64,000 nt of DNA from Osedax frankpressi (lineage: Eukaryota > Annelida > Polychaeta > Sabellida > Siboglinidae): NCBI GenBank assembly GCA_964035775.1, contig CAXIVS010000612.1, positions 496,001 to 560,000 on the forward strand, written 5' to 3'. Position numbers and translations under genes: made by a program. Position 1 is the stretch's first letter; every line of letters begins with the position of its first letter. Shown piece after piece: positions 32,401 to 49,304 of the stretch. The notes beneath the pieces are model-generated. The model searched no databases. It saw only the letters and a program-made list of their open reading frames with translations, and was not told the DNA's origin.

Positions 32401-34564
32401 GATATAACTCTATAAGATATAACTCTATATGATATAACTCTATATGATATAACTCTATAAGATATAACTCTATTATATATAACTCTATATGATATAACTC
32501 TATAAGATATAACTCTATAAGATATAACTTTATAAGATATAATTCTATATGATATAACTCTATATGATATAACTCAATAAGACATAACTCTATATGATAT
32601 AACTCTATAAGATATAACTCTAATAGATATAACTCTAAGATATAACGCTATATGATATAACTATATATGATATAACTTTATAAGATATAACTCTATATGA
32701 TATAACTCTATATGATATAACTCAATAAGATATAACTCTATAAGATATAACTCTATATAATATAACTCTATAAGATATAACTCTAATAGATATAACTCTA
32801 AGATATAACGCTATATGATATAACTATATATGATATAACTATATATGATATAACTATATATGATATAACTCTATATGATATAACTCTATATGATATAACT
32901 CTATATGATATAACTCTATATGATATAACTCTATATGATATAACTCTATATGATATAACGATTTATGATATAACTCTATATGATATAACTCTATATGATA
33001 TAACTCATTATGATATAACTCTATAAGATATAACACTATAAGATATAACTCTATAAGATATAACTCTATAAGATATAACTCTATAAGATATAACTCAATA
33101 AGATATAACTCTATAAGATATAACTCTATATGATATAACTCTAAGATATAACTCTATATGATATAACTCAATAAGATATAACTCTATAAGATATAACTCT
33201 ATATGATATAACTCAACAAGACATAACTCTATATGATATAACTCTATAAGATATAACTCTAATAGATATAACTCTAAGATATAACGCTATATGATATAAC
33301 TATATATGATATAACTATATATGATATAACTATATATGATATAACTCTATATGCAATAACTCTATATGATATAACTCTATATGATATAACTCTATATGAT
33401 ATAACTCTTTATGATATAACTCTATATGATATAACTCTATATGATATAACTCATTATGATATAACTCTATAAGATATAACACTATAAGATATAACTCTAT
33501 AAGATATAACTCTATAAGATATAACTCTATAAGATATAACTCAATAAGATATAACTCTATATGATATAACTCTAAGATATAACTCTATATGATATAACTC
33601 AATAAGATATAACTCTATAAGATATAACTCTATATGATATAACTCAACAAGACATATCTCTATATGATATAACTCTATAAGATATAACTCTAATAGATAT
33701 AACTCTAAGATATAACGCTATATGATATAACTATATATGATATAACTCTATAAGATATAACTCTATAAGATATAACTCTATATAATATAACTCTATAAGA
33801 TATAACTCTATATGATATAATTCTATAAGATATAACTCTATAAGATATAACTCTATAAGATATAACTCTATATGATATAACTTTATAATATATAACTTTA
33901 TAAGATATAACTCAATAAGATATAACTCTATAAGATATAACTCTATCTGATATAACTCTATAAGATATAACTCTATATAATATAACTCTATAAGATATAA
34001 CTCTATATGATATAACTCTATAAGATATAACTCTATATAATATAACTCAATAAGATATAACTCTATAAGATATAACTCTATAAGATATAACTCTATAAGA
34101 TATAACTCAATAAGATATAACTCTATAAGATATAACTCTATAAGATATAACTCTATATGATATAACTCAATAAGATATAACTCTATAAGATATAACTCTA
34201 TATAATATAACTCTATAAGATATAACTCTATATAATATAACTCTATTAGATATAACTCTATATGATATAACTCTATAAGATATAACTCTATATAATATAA
34301 CTCAATAAGATATAACTCTATAAGATATAACTCTATAAGATATAACTCTATATAATATAACTCTATAAGATATAACTCTATATGATATAACTCTATATGA
34401 TATAACTCTATATGATATAACTCTATAAGATATAACTCTATAAGATATAAGTCTATATGATATAACTCTATATGTTATAACTCTATATAATATAACTCTA
34501 TATGATATAACTCTATATGATATAACTCAATAAGACATAACTCTATATGATATAATTCTATAAG
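27860..34564 (+). repeat. 6.7-kb tandem duplication, copy B
   Basis: Repeats copy A with a few differences, such as ataaatcaa near 29033 where copy A has ataactcaa, and single monomer gains or losses. At its end the sequence continues in the ordinary class A order instead of jumping back. Confidence 0.82.
29429..32263 (+). repeat. Higher-order unit, class A, 2835 bp
   Basis: Bounded by the gatatataac landmark at 29429 and 32264, with gcaataac at 30503 and gttataac at 31609. Same length as the unit at 22724. Confidence 0.8.
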
Positions 34565-35173
34565 ATATAACTCTATATAATATAACTCAATAAGATATAA
34601 CTCTATAAGATATAACTCTATATGATATAACTCTATAAGATATAACTCTATATAATATAACTCAATAAGATATAACTCTATAAGATATAACTCTATATGA
34701 TATAACTCTATAAGATATAACTCAATAAGATATAACTCTATAAGATATAACTCTATATGATATAACTCTATAAGATATAACTCAATAAGATATAACTCTA
34801 TAAGATATAACTCTATAAGATATAACTCTATAATATATAACTTTATTAGATATAACTCTATATGATATAACTCTATATGATATAACTCTATATGATATAA
34901 CTCTATATGATATAACTCTATATGATATAACTCTATATAATATAACTCAATAAGATATAACTCTATAAGATATAACTCTATAAGATATAACTCTATAAGA
35001 TATAACTCTATAAGATATAACTCTATAAGATATAACTATATAAGATATAACTCTATAAGATATAACTCTATATAATATAACTCTAAGATATAACTCTATA
35101 TGATATAACTATATATGATATAACTCTTATGATATAACTCTATATGATATAACTCTATATGATATAACTCTAT
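32264..35173 (+). repeat. Higher-order unit, class A, 2910 bp
   Basis: Same landmark order (gcaataac 33353, gttataac 34474). It is 75 bp longer than its neighbour; a five-monomer step (tatat, tataa, caataa, tataa, tataa) is doubled around 34690-34800. Confidence 0.8.
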
Positions 35174-38113
35174 GATATATAACTTTATAAGATATAACTC
35201 TATATGATATAACTCTATAAGATATAACTCTATAAGATATAACTCTATATGATATAACTCTATAAGATATAACTCAATAAGATATAACTATATATGATAT
35301 AACTTAATAAGATATAACTCTATAAGATATAACTCTATATGATATAACTCTATATGATATAACTCTATAAGATATAACTCTATTATATATAACTCTATAT
35401 GATATAACTCTATAAGATATAACTCTATAAGATATAACTTTATAAGATATAATTCTATATGATATAACTCTATATGATATAACTCAATAAGACATAACTC
35501 TATATGATATAACTCTATAAGATATAACTCTAATAGATATAACTCTAAGATATAACGCTATATGATATAACTATATATGATATAACTTTATAAGATATAA
35601 CTCTATATGATATAACTCTATATGATATAACTCAATAAGATATAACTCTATAAGATATAACTCTATATAATATAACTCTATAAGATATAACTCTAATAGA
35701 TATAACTCTAAGATATAACGCTATATGATATAACTATATATGATATAACTATATATGATATAACTATATATGATATAACTCTATATGATATAACTCTATA
35801 TGATATAACTCTATATGATATAACTCTATATGATATAACTCTATATGATATAACTCTATATGATATAACTCTATATGATATAACGATTTATGATATAACT
35901 CTATATGATATAACTCTATATGATATAACTCATTATGATATAACTCTATAAGATATAACACTATAAGATATAACTCTATAAGATATAACTCTATAAGATA
36001 TAACTCTATAAGATATAACTCAATAAGATATAACTCTATAAGATATAACTCTATATGATATAACTCTAAGATATAACTCTATATGATATAACTCAATAAG
36101 ATATAACTCTATAAGATATAACTCTATATGATATAACTCAACAAGACATAACTCTATATGATATAACTCTATAAGATATAACTCTAATAGATATAACTCT
36201 AAGATATAACGCTATATGATATAACTATATATGATATAACTATATATGATATAACTATATATGATATAACTCTATATGCAATAACTCTATATGATATAAC
36301 TCTATATGATATAACTCTATATGATATAACTCTTTATGATATAACTCTATATGATATAACTCTATATGATATAACTCATTATGATATAACTCTATAAGAT
36401 ATAACACTATAAGATATAACTCTATAAGATATAACTCTATAAGATATAACTCTATAAGATATAACTCAATAAGATATAACTCTATATGATATAACTCTAA
36501 GATATAACTCTATATGATATAACTCAATAAGATATAACTCTATAAGATATAACTCTATATGATATAACTCAACAAGACATATCTCTATATGATATAACTC
36601 TATAAGATATAACTCTAATAGATATAACTCTAAGATATAACGCTATATGATATAACTATATATGATATAACTCTATAAGATATAACTCTATAAGATATAA
36701 CTCTATATAATATAACTCTATAAGATATAACTCTATATGATATAATTCTATAAGATATAACTCTATTAGATATAACTCTATAAGATATAACTCTATATGA
36801 TATAACTTTATAATATATAACTTTATAAGATATAACTCAATAAGATATAACTCTATAAGATATAACTCTATCTGATATAACTCTATAAGATATAACTCTA
36901 TATAATATAACTCTATAAGATATAACTCTATATGATATAACTCTATAAGATATAACTCTATATAATATAACTCAATAAGATATAACTCTATAAGATATAA
37001 CTCTATAAGATATAACTCTATAAGATATAACTCAATAAGATATAACTCTATAAGATATAACTCTATAAGATATAACTCTATATGATATAACTCAATAAGA
37101 TATAACTCTATAAGATATAACTCTATATAATATAACTCTATAAGATATAACTCTATATAATATAACTCTATTAGATATAACTCTATATGATATAACTCTA
37201 TAAGATATAACTCTATATAATATAACTCAATAAGATATAACTCTATAAGATATAACTCTATAAGATATAACTCTATATAATATAACTCTATAAGATATAA
37301 CTCTATATGATATAACTCTATATGATATAACTCTATATGATATAACTCTATAAGATATAACTCTATAAGATATAAGTCTATATGATATAACTCTATATGT
37401 TATAACTCTATATAATATAACTCTATATGATATAACTCTATATGATATAACTCAATAAGACATAACTCTATATGATATAATTCTATAAGATATAACTCTA
37501 TATAATATAACTCAATAAGATATAACTCTATAAGATATAACTCTATATGATATAACTCTATAAGATATAACTCTATATAATATAACTCAATAAGATATAA
37601 CTCTATAAGATATAACTCTATATGATATAACTCTATAAGATATAACTCAATAAGATATAACTCTATAAGATATAACTCTATAAGATATAACTCTATAAGA
37701 TATAACTCTATAATATATAACTTTATTAGATATAACTCTATATGATATAACTCTATATGATATAACTCTATATGATATAACTCTATATGATATAACTCTA
37801 TATGATATAACTCTATATGATATAACTCTATATAATATAACTCAATAAGATATAACTCTATAAGATATAACTCTATAAGATATAACTCTATAAGATATAA
37901 CTCTATAAGATATAACTCTATAAGATATAACTCTATATAATATAACTCTATAAGATATAACTATATATGATATAACTATATAAGATATAACTCTATAAGA
38001 TATAACTCTATATAATATAACTCTAAGATATAACGCTATATGATATAACTTTATATGATATAACTCATATGATATAACTCTATATGATATAACTCTATAT
38101 GATATAACTCTAT
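35174..38113 (+). repeat. Higher-order unit, class A passing into class B, 2940 bp
   Basis: It starts as class A (gcaataac 36278, gttataac 37399). Its last part carries the first class B signature: aacgctatat followed by the 14-bp ctcatat monomer at 38063 instead of ctcttat. Confidence 0.75.
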
Positions 38114-41100
38114 GATATATAACTTTATAAGATATAACTCTATATGATATAACTCTATAAGATATAACTCTATAAGATATAACTCTATATAATATAACTC
38201 TATAAGATATAACTCAATAAGATATAACTCTATATGATATAACTTAATAAGATATAACTCTATAAGATATAACTCTATATGATATAACTATATATGATAT
38301 AACTATATATGATATAACAATATATGATATAACTCTATATGCAATAACTCTATATGATATAACTCTATATGATATAACTCTATATGATATAACTCTTTAT
38401 GATATAACTCTATATGATATAACTCTATATGATATAACTCATTATGATATAACTCTATAAGATATAACACTATAAGATATAACTCTATAAGATATAACTC
38501 TATAAGATATAACTCTATAAGATATAACTCAATAAGATATAACTCTATAAGATATAACTCTATATGATATAACTCTAAGATATAACTCTATATGATATAA
38601 CTCAATAAGATATAACTCTATAAGATATAACTCTATATGATATAACTCAACAAGACATATCTCTATATGATATAACTCTATAAGATATAACTCTAATAGA
38701 TATAACTCTAAGATATAACGCTATATGATATAACTATATATGATATAACTCTATAAGATATATCTCTATAAGATATAACTCTATATAATATAACTCTATA
38801 AGATATAACTCTATATGATATAATTCTATAAGATATAACTCTATAAGATATAACTCTATAAGATATAACTCTATATGATATAACTTTATAATATATAACT
38901 TTATAAGATATAACTCAATAAGATATAACTCTATAAGATATAACTCTATCTGATATAACTCTATAAGATATAACTCTATATAATATAACTCTATAAGATA
39001 TAACTCTATATGATATAACTCTATAAGATATAACTCTATATAATATAACTCAATAAGATATAACTCTATAAGATATAACTCTATAAGATATAACTCTATA
39101 AGATATAACTCAATAAGATATAACTCTATAAGATATAACTCTATAAGATATAACTCTATATGATATAACTCAATAAGATATAACTCTATAAGATATAACT
39201 CTATATAATATAACTCTATAAGATATAACTCTATATAATATAACTCTATTAGATATAACTCTATATGATATAACTCTATAAGATATAACTCTATATAATA
39301 TAACTCAATAAGATATAACTCTATAAGATATAACTCTATAAGATATAACTCTATATAATATAACTCTATAAGATATAACTCTATATGATATAACTCTATA
39401 TGATATAACTCTATATGATATAACTCTATAAGATATAACTCTATAAGATATAAGTCTATATGATATAACTCTATATGTTATAACTCTATATAATATAACT
39501 CTATATGATATAACTCTATATGATATAACTCAATAAGACATAACTCTATATGATATAATTCTATAAGATATAACTCTATATAATATAACTCAATAAGATA
39601 TAACTCTATAAGATATAACTCTATATGATATAACTCTATAAGATATAACTCTATATAATATAACTCAATAAGATATAACTCTATAAGATATAACTCTATA
39701 TGATATAACTCTATAAGATATAACTCAATAAGATATAACTCTATAAGATATAACTCTATAAGATATAACTCTATAAGATATAACTCTATAATATATAACT
39801 TTATTAGATATAACTCTATATGATATAACTCTATATGATATAACTCTATATGATATAACTCTATATGATATAACTCTATATGATATAACTCTATATAATA
39901 TAACTCAATAAGATATAACTCTATAAGATATAACTCTATAAGATATAACTCTATAAGATATAACTCTATAAGATATAACTCTATAAGATATAACTCTATA
40001 TAATATAACTCTATAAGATATAACTATATATGATATAACTATATAAGATATAACTCTATAAGATATAACTCTATATAATATAACTCTAAGATATAACGCT
40101 ATATGATATAACTATATATGATATAACTCATATGATATAACTCTATATGATATAATTCTTTATGATATAACTCTATATGATATAACTCTATATGATATAA
40201 CTCATTATGATATAACTCTATAAGATATAACACTATAAGATATAACTCTATAAGATATAACTCTATAAGATATAACTCTATAAGATATAACTCAATAAGA
40301 TATAACTCTATAAGATATAACTCTATATGATATAACTCTAAGATATAACTCTATATGATATAACTCAATAAGATATAACTCTATAAGATATAACTCTATA
40401 TGATATAACTCAACAAGACATATCTCTATAAGATATAACTCTATAAGATATAACTCTATATGATATAACTTTATAATATATAACTTTATAAGATATAACT
40501 CAATAAGATATAACTCTATAAGATATAACTCTATCTGATATAACTCTATAAGATATAACTCTATATAATATAACTCTATAAGATATAACTCTATATGATA
40601 TAACTCTATAAGATATAACTCTATATAATATAACTCAATAAGATATAACTCTATAAGATATAACTCTATAAGATATAACTCTATAAGATATAACTCAATA
40701 AGATATAACTCTATAAGATATAACTCTATAAGATATAACTCTATATGATATAACTCAATAAGATATAACTCTATAAGATATAACTCTATATAATATAACT
40801 CTATAAGATATAACTCTATATAATATAACTCTATTAGATATAACTCTATATGATATAACTCTATAAGATATAACTCTATATAATATAACTCAATAAGATA
40901 TAACTCTATAAGATATAACTCTATAAGATATAACTCTATATAATATAACTCTATAAGATATAACTCTATATGATATAACTCTATATGATATAACTCTATA
41001 TGATATAACTCTATAAGATATAACTCTATAAGATATAAGTCTATATGATATAACTCTATATGTTATAACTCTATATAATATAACTCTATATGATATAACT

Positions 41101-41761
41101 CTATATGATATAACTCAATAAGACATAACTCTATATGATATAATTCTATAAGATATAACTCTATATAATATAACTCAATAAGATATAACTCTATAAGATA
41201 TAACTCTATATGATATAACTCTATAAGATATAACTCTATATAATATAACTCAATAAGATATAACTCTATAAGATATAACTCTATATGATATAACTCTATA
41301 AGATATAACTCAATAAGATATAACTCTATAAGATATAACTCTATAAGATATAACTCTACAAGATATAACTCTATAATATATAACTTTATTAGATATAACT
41401 CTATATGATATAACTCTATATGATATAACTCTATATGATATAACTCTATATGATATAACTCTATATGATATAACTCTATATAATATAACTCAATAAGATA
41501 TAACTCTATAAGATATAACTCTATAAGATATAACTCTATAAGATATAACTCTATAAGATATAACTCTATAAGATATAACTCTATATAATATAACTCTATA
41601 AGATATAACTATATATGATATAACTATATAAGATATAACTCTATAAGATATAACTCTATATAATATAACTCTAAGATATAACGCTATATGATATAACTAT
41701 ATATGATATAACTCATATGATATAACTCTATATGATATAACTCTATATGATATAACTCTAT
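38114..41761 (+). repeat. Two class B units, the second lacking 300 bp
   Basis: The first unit has gcaataac at 38341 directly after aacaatatat, a gatatatc monomer near 38758, and gttataac at 39477. The second starts at ctcatat (40126), lacks the gatatataac and gcaataac landmarks because of the 300-bp deletion, and has gttataac at 41062. A further shortening is visible near 40430, where caacaagacatatc runs straight into tataa monomers. Confidence 0.78.
40126..40164 (+). repeat. Deletion junction: 20 monomers missing
   Basis: The distance from ctcatat to ctttat is 32 bp here and 332 bp in the intact unit at 38063-38395, so exactly 300 bp (20 monomers) is absent. The register is kept. One base differs from the two sister junctions (aattcttta here, aactcttta there). 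Confidence 0.85.
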
Positions 41762-44077
41762 GATATATAACTTTATAAGATATAACTCTATATGATATAA
41801 CTCTATAAGATATAACTCTATAAGATATAACTCTATATAATATAACTCTATAAGATATAACTCAATAAGATATAACTCTATATGATATAACTTAATAAGA
41901 TATAACTCTATAAGATATAACTCTATATGATATAACTATATATGATATAACTATATATGATATAACTATATATGATATAACTCTATATGCAATAACTCTA
42001 TATGATATAACTCTATATGATATAACTCTATATGATATAACTCTTTATGATATAACTCTATATGATATAACTCTATATGATATAACTCATTATGATATAA
42101 CTCTATAAGATATAACACTATAAGATATAACTCTATAAGATATAACTCTATAAGATATAACTCTATAAGATATAACTCAATAAGATATAACTCTATAAGA
42201 TATAACTCTATATGATATAACTCTAAGATATAACTCTATATGATATAACTCAATAAGATATAACTCTATAAGATATAACTCTATATGATATAACTCAACA
42301 AGACATATCTCTATATGATATAACTCTATAAGATATAACTCTAATAGATATAACTCTAAGATATAACGCTATATGATATAACTATATATGATATAACTCT
42401 ATAAGATATAACTCTATAAGATATAACTCTATATAATATAACTCTATAAGATATAACTCTATATGATATAATTCTATAAGATATAACTCTATAAGATATA
42501 ACTCTATAAGATATAACTCTATATGATATAACTTTATAATATATAACTTTATAAGATATAACTCAATAAGATATAACTCTATAAGATATAACTCTATCTG
42601 ATATAACTCTATAAGATATAACTCTATATAATATAACTCTATAAGATATAACTCTATATGATATAACTCTATAAGATATAACTCTATATAATATAACTCA
42701 ATAAGATATAACTCTATAAGATATAACTCTATAAGATATAACTCTATAAGATATAACTCAATAAGATATAACTCTATAAGATATAACTCTATAAGATATA
42801 ACTCTATATGATATAACTCAATAAGATATAACTCTATAAGATATAACTCTATAAGATATAACTCTATATAATATAACTCTATAAGATATAACTCTATATA
42901 ATATAACTCTATTAGATATAACTCTATATGATATAACTCTATAAGATATAACTCTATATGATATAACTCTATATGATATAACTCTATATGATATAACTCT
43001 ATAAGATATAACTCTATAAGATATAAGTCTATATGATATAACTCTATATGTTATAACTCTATATAATATAACTCTATATGATATAACTCTATATGATATA
43101 ACTCAATAAGACATAACTCTATATGATATAATTCTATAAGATATAACTCTATATAATATAACTCAATAAGATATAACTCTATAAGATATAACTCTATATG
43201 ATATAACTCTATAAGATATAACTCTATATAATATAACTCAATAAGATATAACTCTATAAGATATAACTCTATATGATATAACTCTATAAGATATAACTCA
43301 ATAAGATATAACTCTATAAGATATAACTCTATAAGATATAACTCTATAAGATATAACTCTATAATATATAACTTTATTAGATATAACTCTATATGATATA
43401 ACTCTATATGATATAACTCTATATGATATAACTCTATATGATATAACTCTATATGATATAACTCTATATAATATAACTCAATAAGATATAACTCTATAAG
43501 ATATAACTCTATAAGATATAACTCTATAAGATATAACTCTATAAGATATAACTCTATAAGATATAACTCTATATAATATAACTCTATAAGATATAACTAT
43601 ATATGATATAACTATATAAGATATAACTCTATAAGATATAACTCTATATAATATAACTCTAAGATATAACGCTATATGATATAACTATATATGATATAAC
43701 TCTATAAGATATAACTCTATAAGATATAACTCTATAATATATAACTTTATTAGATATAACTCTATATGATATAACTCTATATGATATAACTCTATATGAT
43801 ATAACTCTATATGATATAACTCTATATGATATAACTCTATATAATATAACTCAATAAGATATAACTCTATAAGATATAACTCTATAAGATATAACTCTAT
43901 AAGATATAACTCTATAAGATATAACTCTATAAGATATAACTATATAAGATATAACTCTATAAGATATAACTCTATATAATATAACTCTAAGATATAACTC
44001 TATATGATATAACTATATATGATATAACTCTTATGATATAACTCTATATGATATAACTCTATATGATATAACTCTAT
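41762..44077 (+). repeat. Class B unit ending in a class A joint, 2316 bp
   Basis: Landmarks gcaataac (41989) and gttataac (43050) in class B order. Near 42955 several monomers are missing relative to neighbours. After aacgctatat at about 43669 the sequence jumps in register to the tataatatataacttt part of a class A unit (43731). Confidence 0.75.
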
Positions 44078-46082
44078 GATATATAACTTTATAAGATATA
44101 ACTCTATATGATATAACTCTATAAGATATAACTCTATAAGATATAACTCTATATGATATAACTCTATAAGATATAACTCAATAAGATATAACTCTATATG
44201 ATATAACTTAATAAGATATAACTCTATAAGATATAACTCTATATGATATAACTCTATATGATATAACTCTATAAGATATAACTCTATTATATATAACTCT
44301 ATATGATATAACTCTATAAGATATAACTCTATAAGATATAACTTTATAAGATATAATTCTATATGATATAACTCTATATGATATAACTCAATAAGACATA
44401 ACTCTATATGATATAACTCTATAAGATATAACTCTAATAGATATAACTCTAAGATATAACGCTATATGATATAACTATATATGATATAACTTTATAAGAT
44501 ATAACTCTATATGATATAACTCTATATGATATAACTCAATAAGATATAACTCTATAAGATATAACTCTATATAATATAACTCTGTAAGATATAACTCTAA
44601 TAGATATAACTCTAAGATATAACGCTATATGATATAACTATATATGATATAACTATATATGATATAACTATATATGATATAACTCTATATGATATAACTC
44701 TATATGATATAACTCTATATGATATAACTCTATATGATATAACTCTATATGATATAACGATTTATGATATAACTCTATATGATATAACTCTATATGATAT
44801 AACTCATTATGATATAACTCTATAAGATATAACACTATAAGATATAACTCTATAAGATATAACTCTATAAGATATAACTCTATAAGATATAACTCAATAA
44901 GATATAACTCTATAAGATATAACTCTATATGATATAACTCTAAGATATAACTCTATATGATATAACTCAATAAGATATAACTCTATAAGATATAACTCTA
45001 ATAGATATAACTCTAAGATATAACGCTATATGATATAACTCTATATGCAATAACTCTATATGATATAACTCTATATGATATAACTCTATATGATATAACT
45101 CTTTATGATATAACTCTATATGATATAACTCTATATGATATAACTCATTATGATATAACTCTATAAGATATAACACTATAAGATATAACTCTATAAGATA
45201 TAACTCTATAAGATATAACTCTATAAGATATAACTCAATAAGATATAACTCTATATGATATAACTCTAAGATATAACTCTATATGATATAACTCAATAAG
45301 ATATAACTCTATAAGATATAACTCTATATGATATAACTCAACAAGACATATCTCTATATGATATAACTCTATAAGATATAACTCTAATAGATATAACTCT
45401 AAGATATAACGCTATATGATATAACTATATATGATATAACTCTATAAGATATAACTCTATAAGATATAACTCTATATAATATAACTCTATAAGATATAAC
45501 TCTATATGATATAATTCTATAAGATATAACTCTATAAGATATAACTCTATAAGATATAACTCTATATGATATAACTTTATAATATATAACTTTATAAGAT
45601 ATAACTCAATAAGATATAACTCTATAAGATATAACTCTATCTGATATAACTCTATAAGATATAACTCTATATAATATAACTCTATAAGATATAACTCTAT
45701 ATGATATAACTCTATAAGATATAACTCTATATAATATAACTCAATAAGATATAACTCTATAAGATATAACTCTATAAGATATAACTCTATAAGATATAAC
45801 TCAATAAGATATAACTCTATAAGATATAACTCTATAAGATATAACTCTATATGATATAACTCAATAAGATATAACTCTATAAGATATAACTCTATATAAT
45901 ATAACTCTATAAGATATAACTCTATATAATATAACTCTATTAGATATAACTCTATATGATATAACTCTATAAGATATAACTCTATATAATATAACTCAAT
46001 AAGATATAACTCTATAAGATATAACTCTATAAGATATAACTCTATATAATATAACTCTATAAGATATAACTCTATATGATAT
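42965..46082 (+). repeat. 3.1-kb composite (B plus A) duplication, copy 1
   Basis: The landmarks gttataac (43050), the B-to-A joint (43731) and gatatataac (44078) recur 3118 bp later at 46168, 46849 and 47196. The copy has internal loss near 45005-45045, where the doubled sub-block is reduced and the ctatatat monomers before gcaataac (45047) are absent. Ends are approximate. Confidence 0.78.
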
Positions 46083-47195
46083 AACTCTATATGATATAAC
46101 TCTATATGATATAACTCTATAAGATATAACTCTATAAGATATAAGTCTATATGATATAACTCTATATGTTATAACTCTATATAATATAACTCTATATGAT
46201 ATAACTCTATATGATATAACTCAATAAGACATAACTCTATATGATATAATTCTATAAGATATAACTCTATATAATATAACTCAATAAGATATAACTCTAT
46301 AAGATATAACTCTATATGATATAACTCTATAAGATATAACTCTATATAATATAACTCAATAAGATATAACTCTATAAGATATAACTCTATATGATATAAC
46401 TCTATAAGATATAACTCAATAAGATATAACTCTATAAGATATAACTCTATAAGATATAACTCTATAAGATATAACTCTATAATATATAACTTTATTAGAT
46501 ATAACTCTATATGATATAACTCTATCTGATATAACTCTATATGATATAACTCTATATGATATAACTCTATATGATATAACTCTATATAATATAACTCAAT
46601 AAGATATAACTCTATAAGATATAACTCTATAAGATATAACTCTATAAGATATAACTCTATAAGATATAACTCTATAAGATATAACTCTATATAATATAAC
46701 TCTATAAGATATAACTATATATGATATAACTATATAAGATATAACTCTATAAGATATAACTCTATATAATATAACTCTAAGATATAACGCTATATGATAT
46801 AACTATATATGATATAACTCTATAAGATATAACTCTATAAGATATAACTCTATAATATATAACTTTATTAGATATAACTCTATATGATATAACTCTATAT
46901 GATATAACTCTATATGATATAACTCTATATGATATAACTCTATATGATATAACTCTATATAATATAACTCAATAAGATATAACTCTATAAGATATAACTC
47001 TATAAGATATAACTCTATAAGATATAACTCTATAAGATATAACTCTATAAGATATAACTATATAAGATATAACTCTATAAGATATAACTCTATATAATAT
47101 AACTCTAAGATATAACTCTATATGATATAACTATATATGATATAACTCTTATGATATAACTCTATATGATATAACTCTATATGATATAACTCTAT
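44078..47195 (+). repeat. Higher-order unit, class A start and class B end, 3118 bp
   Basis: Starts with the class A form (ctcttat just before it at about 44030). It holds gcaataac at 45047 and gttataac at 46168, then class B aacgctatat and the B-to-A joint at 46849. Confidence 0.75.
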
Positions 47196-49304
47196 GATAT
47201 ATAACTTTATAAGATATAACTCTATATGATATAACTCTATAAGATATAACTCTATAAGATATAACTCTATATGATATAACTCTATAAGATATAACTCAAT
47301 AAGATATAACTCTATATGATATAACTTAATAAGATATAACTCTATAAGATATAACTCTATATGATATAACTCTATATGATATAACTCTATAAGATATAAC
47401 TCTATTATATATAACTCTATATGATATAACTCTATAAGATATAACTCTATAAGATATAACTTTATAAGATATAATTCTATATGATATAACTCTATATGAT
47501 ATAACTCAATAAGACATAACTCTATATGATATAACTCTATAAGATATAACTCTAATAGATATAACTCTAAGATATAACGCTATATGATATAACTATATAT
47601 GATATAACTTTATAAGATATAACTCTATATGATATAACTCTATATGATATAACTCAATAAGATATAACTCTATAAGATATAACTCTATATAATATAACTC
47701 TATAAGATATAACTCTAATAGATATAACTCTAAGATATAACGCTATATGATATAACTATATATGATATAACTATATATGATATAACTATATATGATATAA
47801 CTCTATATGATATAACTCTATATGATATAACTCTATATGATATAACTCTATATGATATAACTCTATATGATATAACGATTTATGATATAACTCTATATGA
47901 TATAACTCTATATGATATAACTCATTATGATATAACTCTATAAGATATAACACTATAAGATATAACTCTATAAGATATAACTCTATAAGATATAACTCTA
48001 TAAGATATAACTCAATAAGATATAACTCTATAAGATATAACTCTATATGATATAACTCTAAGATATAACTCTATATGATATAACTCAATAAGATATAACT
48101 CTATAAGATATAACTCTATATGATATAACTCAACAAGACATAACTCTATATGATATAACTCTATAAGATATAACTCTAATAGATATAACTCTAAGATATA
48201 ACGCTATATGATATAACTATATATGATATAACTATATATAATATAACTATATATGATATAACTCTATATGCAATAACTCTATATGATATAACTCTATATG
48301 ATATAACTCTATATGATATAACTCTTTATGATATAACTCTATATGATATAACTCTATATGATATAACTCATTATGATATAACTCTATAAGATATAACACT
48401 ATAAGATATAACTCTATAAGATATAACTCTATAAGATATAACTCTATAAGATATAACTCAATAAGATATAACTCTATATGATATAACTCTAAGATATAAC
48501 TCTATATGATATAACTCAATAAGATATAACTCTATAAGATATAACTCTATATGATATAACTCAACAAGACATATCTCTATATGATATAACTCTATAAGAT
48601 ATAACTCTAATAGATATAACTCTAAGATATAACGCTATATGATATAACTATATATGATATAACTCTATAAGATATAACTCTATAAGATATAACTCTATAT
48701 AATATAACTCTATAAGATATAACTCTATATGATATAATTCTATAAGATATAACTCTATAAGATATAACTCTATAAGATATAACTCTATATGATATAACTT
48801 TATAATATATAACTTTATAAGATATAACTCAATAAGATATAACTCTATAAGATATAACTCTATCTGATATAACTCTATAAGATATAACTCTATATAATAT
48901 AACTCTATAAGATATAACTCTATATGATATAACTCTATAAGATATAACTCTATATAATATAACTCAATAAGATATAACTCTATAAGATATAACTCTATAA
49001 GATATAACTCTATAAGATATAACTCAATAAGATATAACTCTATAAGATATAACTCTATAAGATATAACTCTATATGATATAACTCAATAAGATATAACTC
49101 TATAAGATATAACTCTATATAATATAACTCTATAAGATATAACTCTATATAATATAACTCTATTAGATATAACTCTATATGATATAACTCTATAAGATAT
49201 AACTCTATATAATATAACTCAATAAGATATAACTCTATAAGATATAACTCTATAAGATATAACTCTATATAATATAACTCTATAAGATATAACTCTATAT
49301 GATA
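46083..49304 (+). repeat. 3.2-kb composite (B plus A) duplication, copy 2
   Basis: Repeats copy 1, and its right half keeps material that copy 1 lost (gcaataac to gcaataac distance 3223 bp instead of 3118). It carries a rare ctatatataat monomer near 48232 that is otherwise seen only near 58560. Confidence 0.76.
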
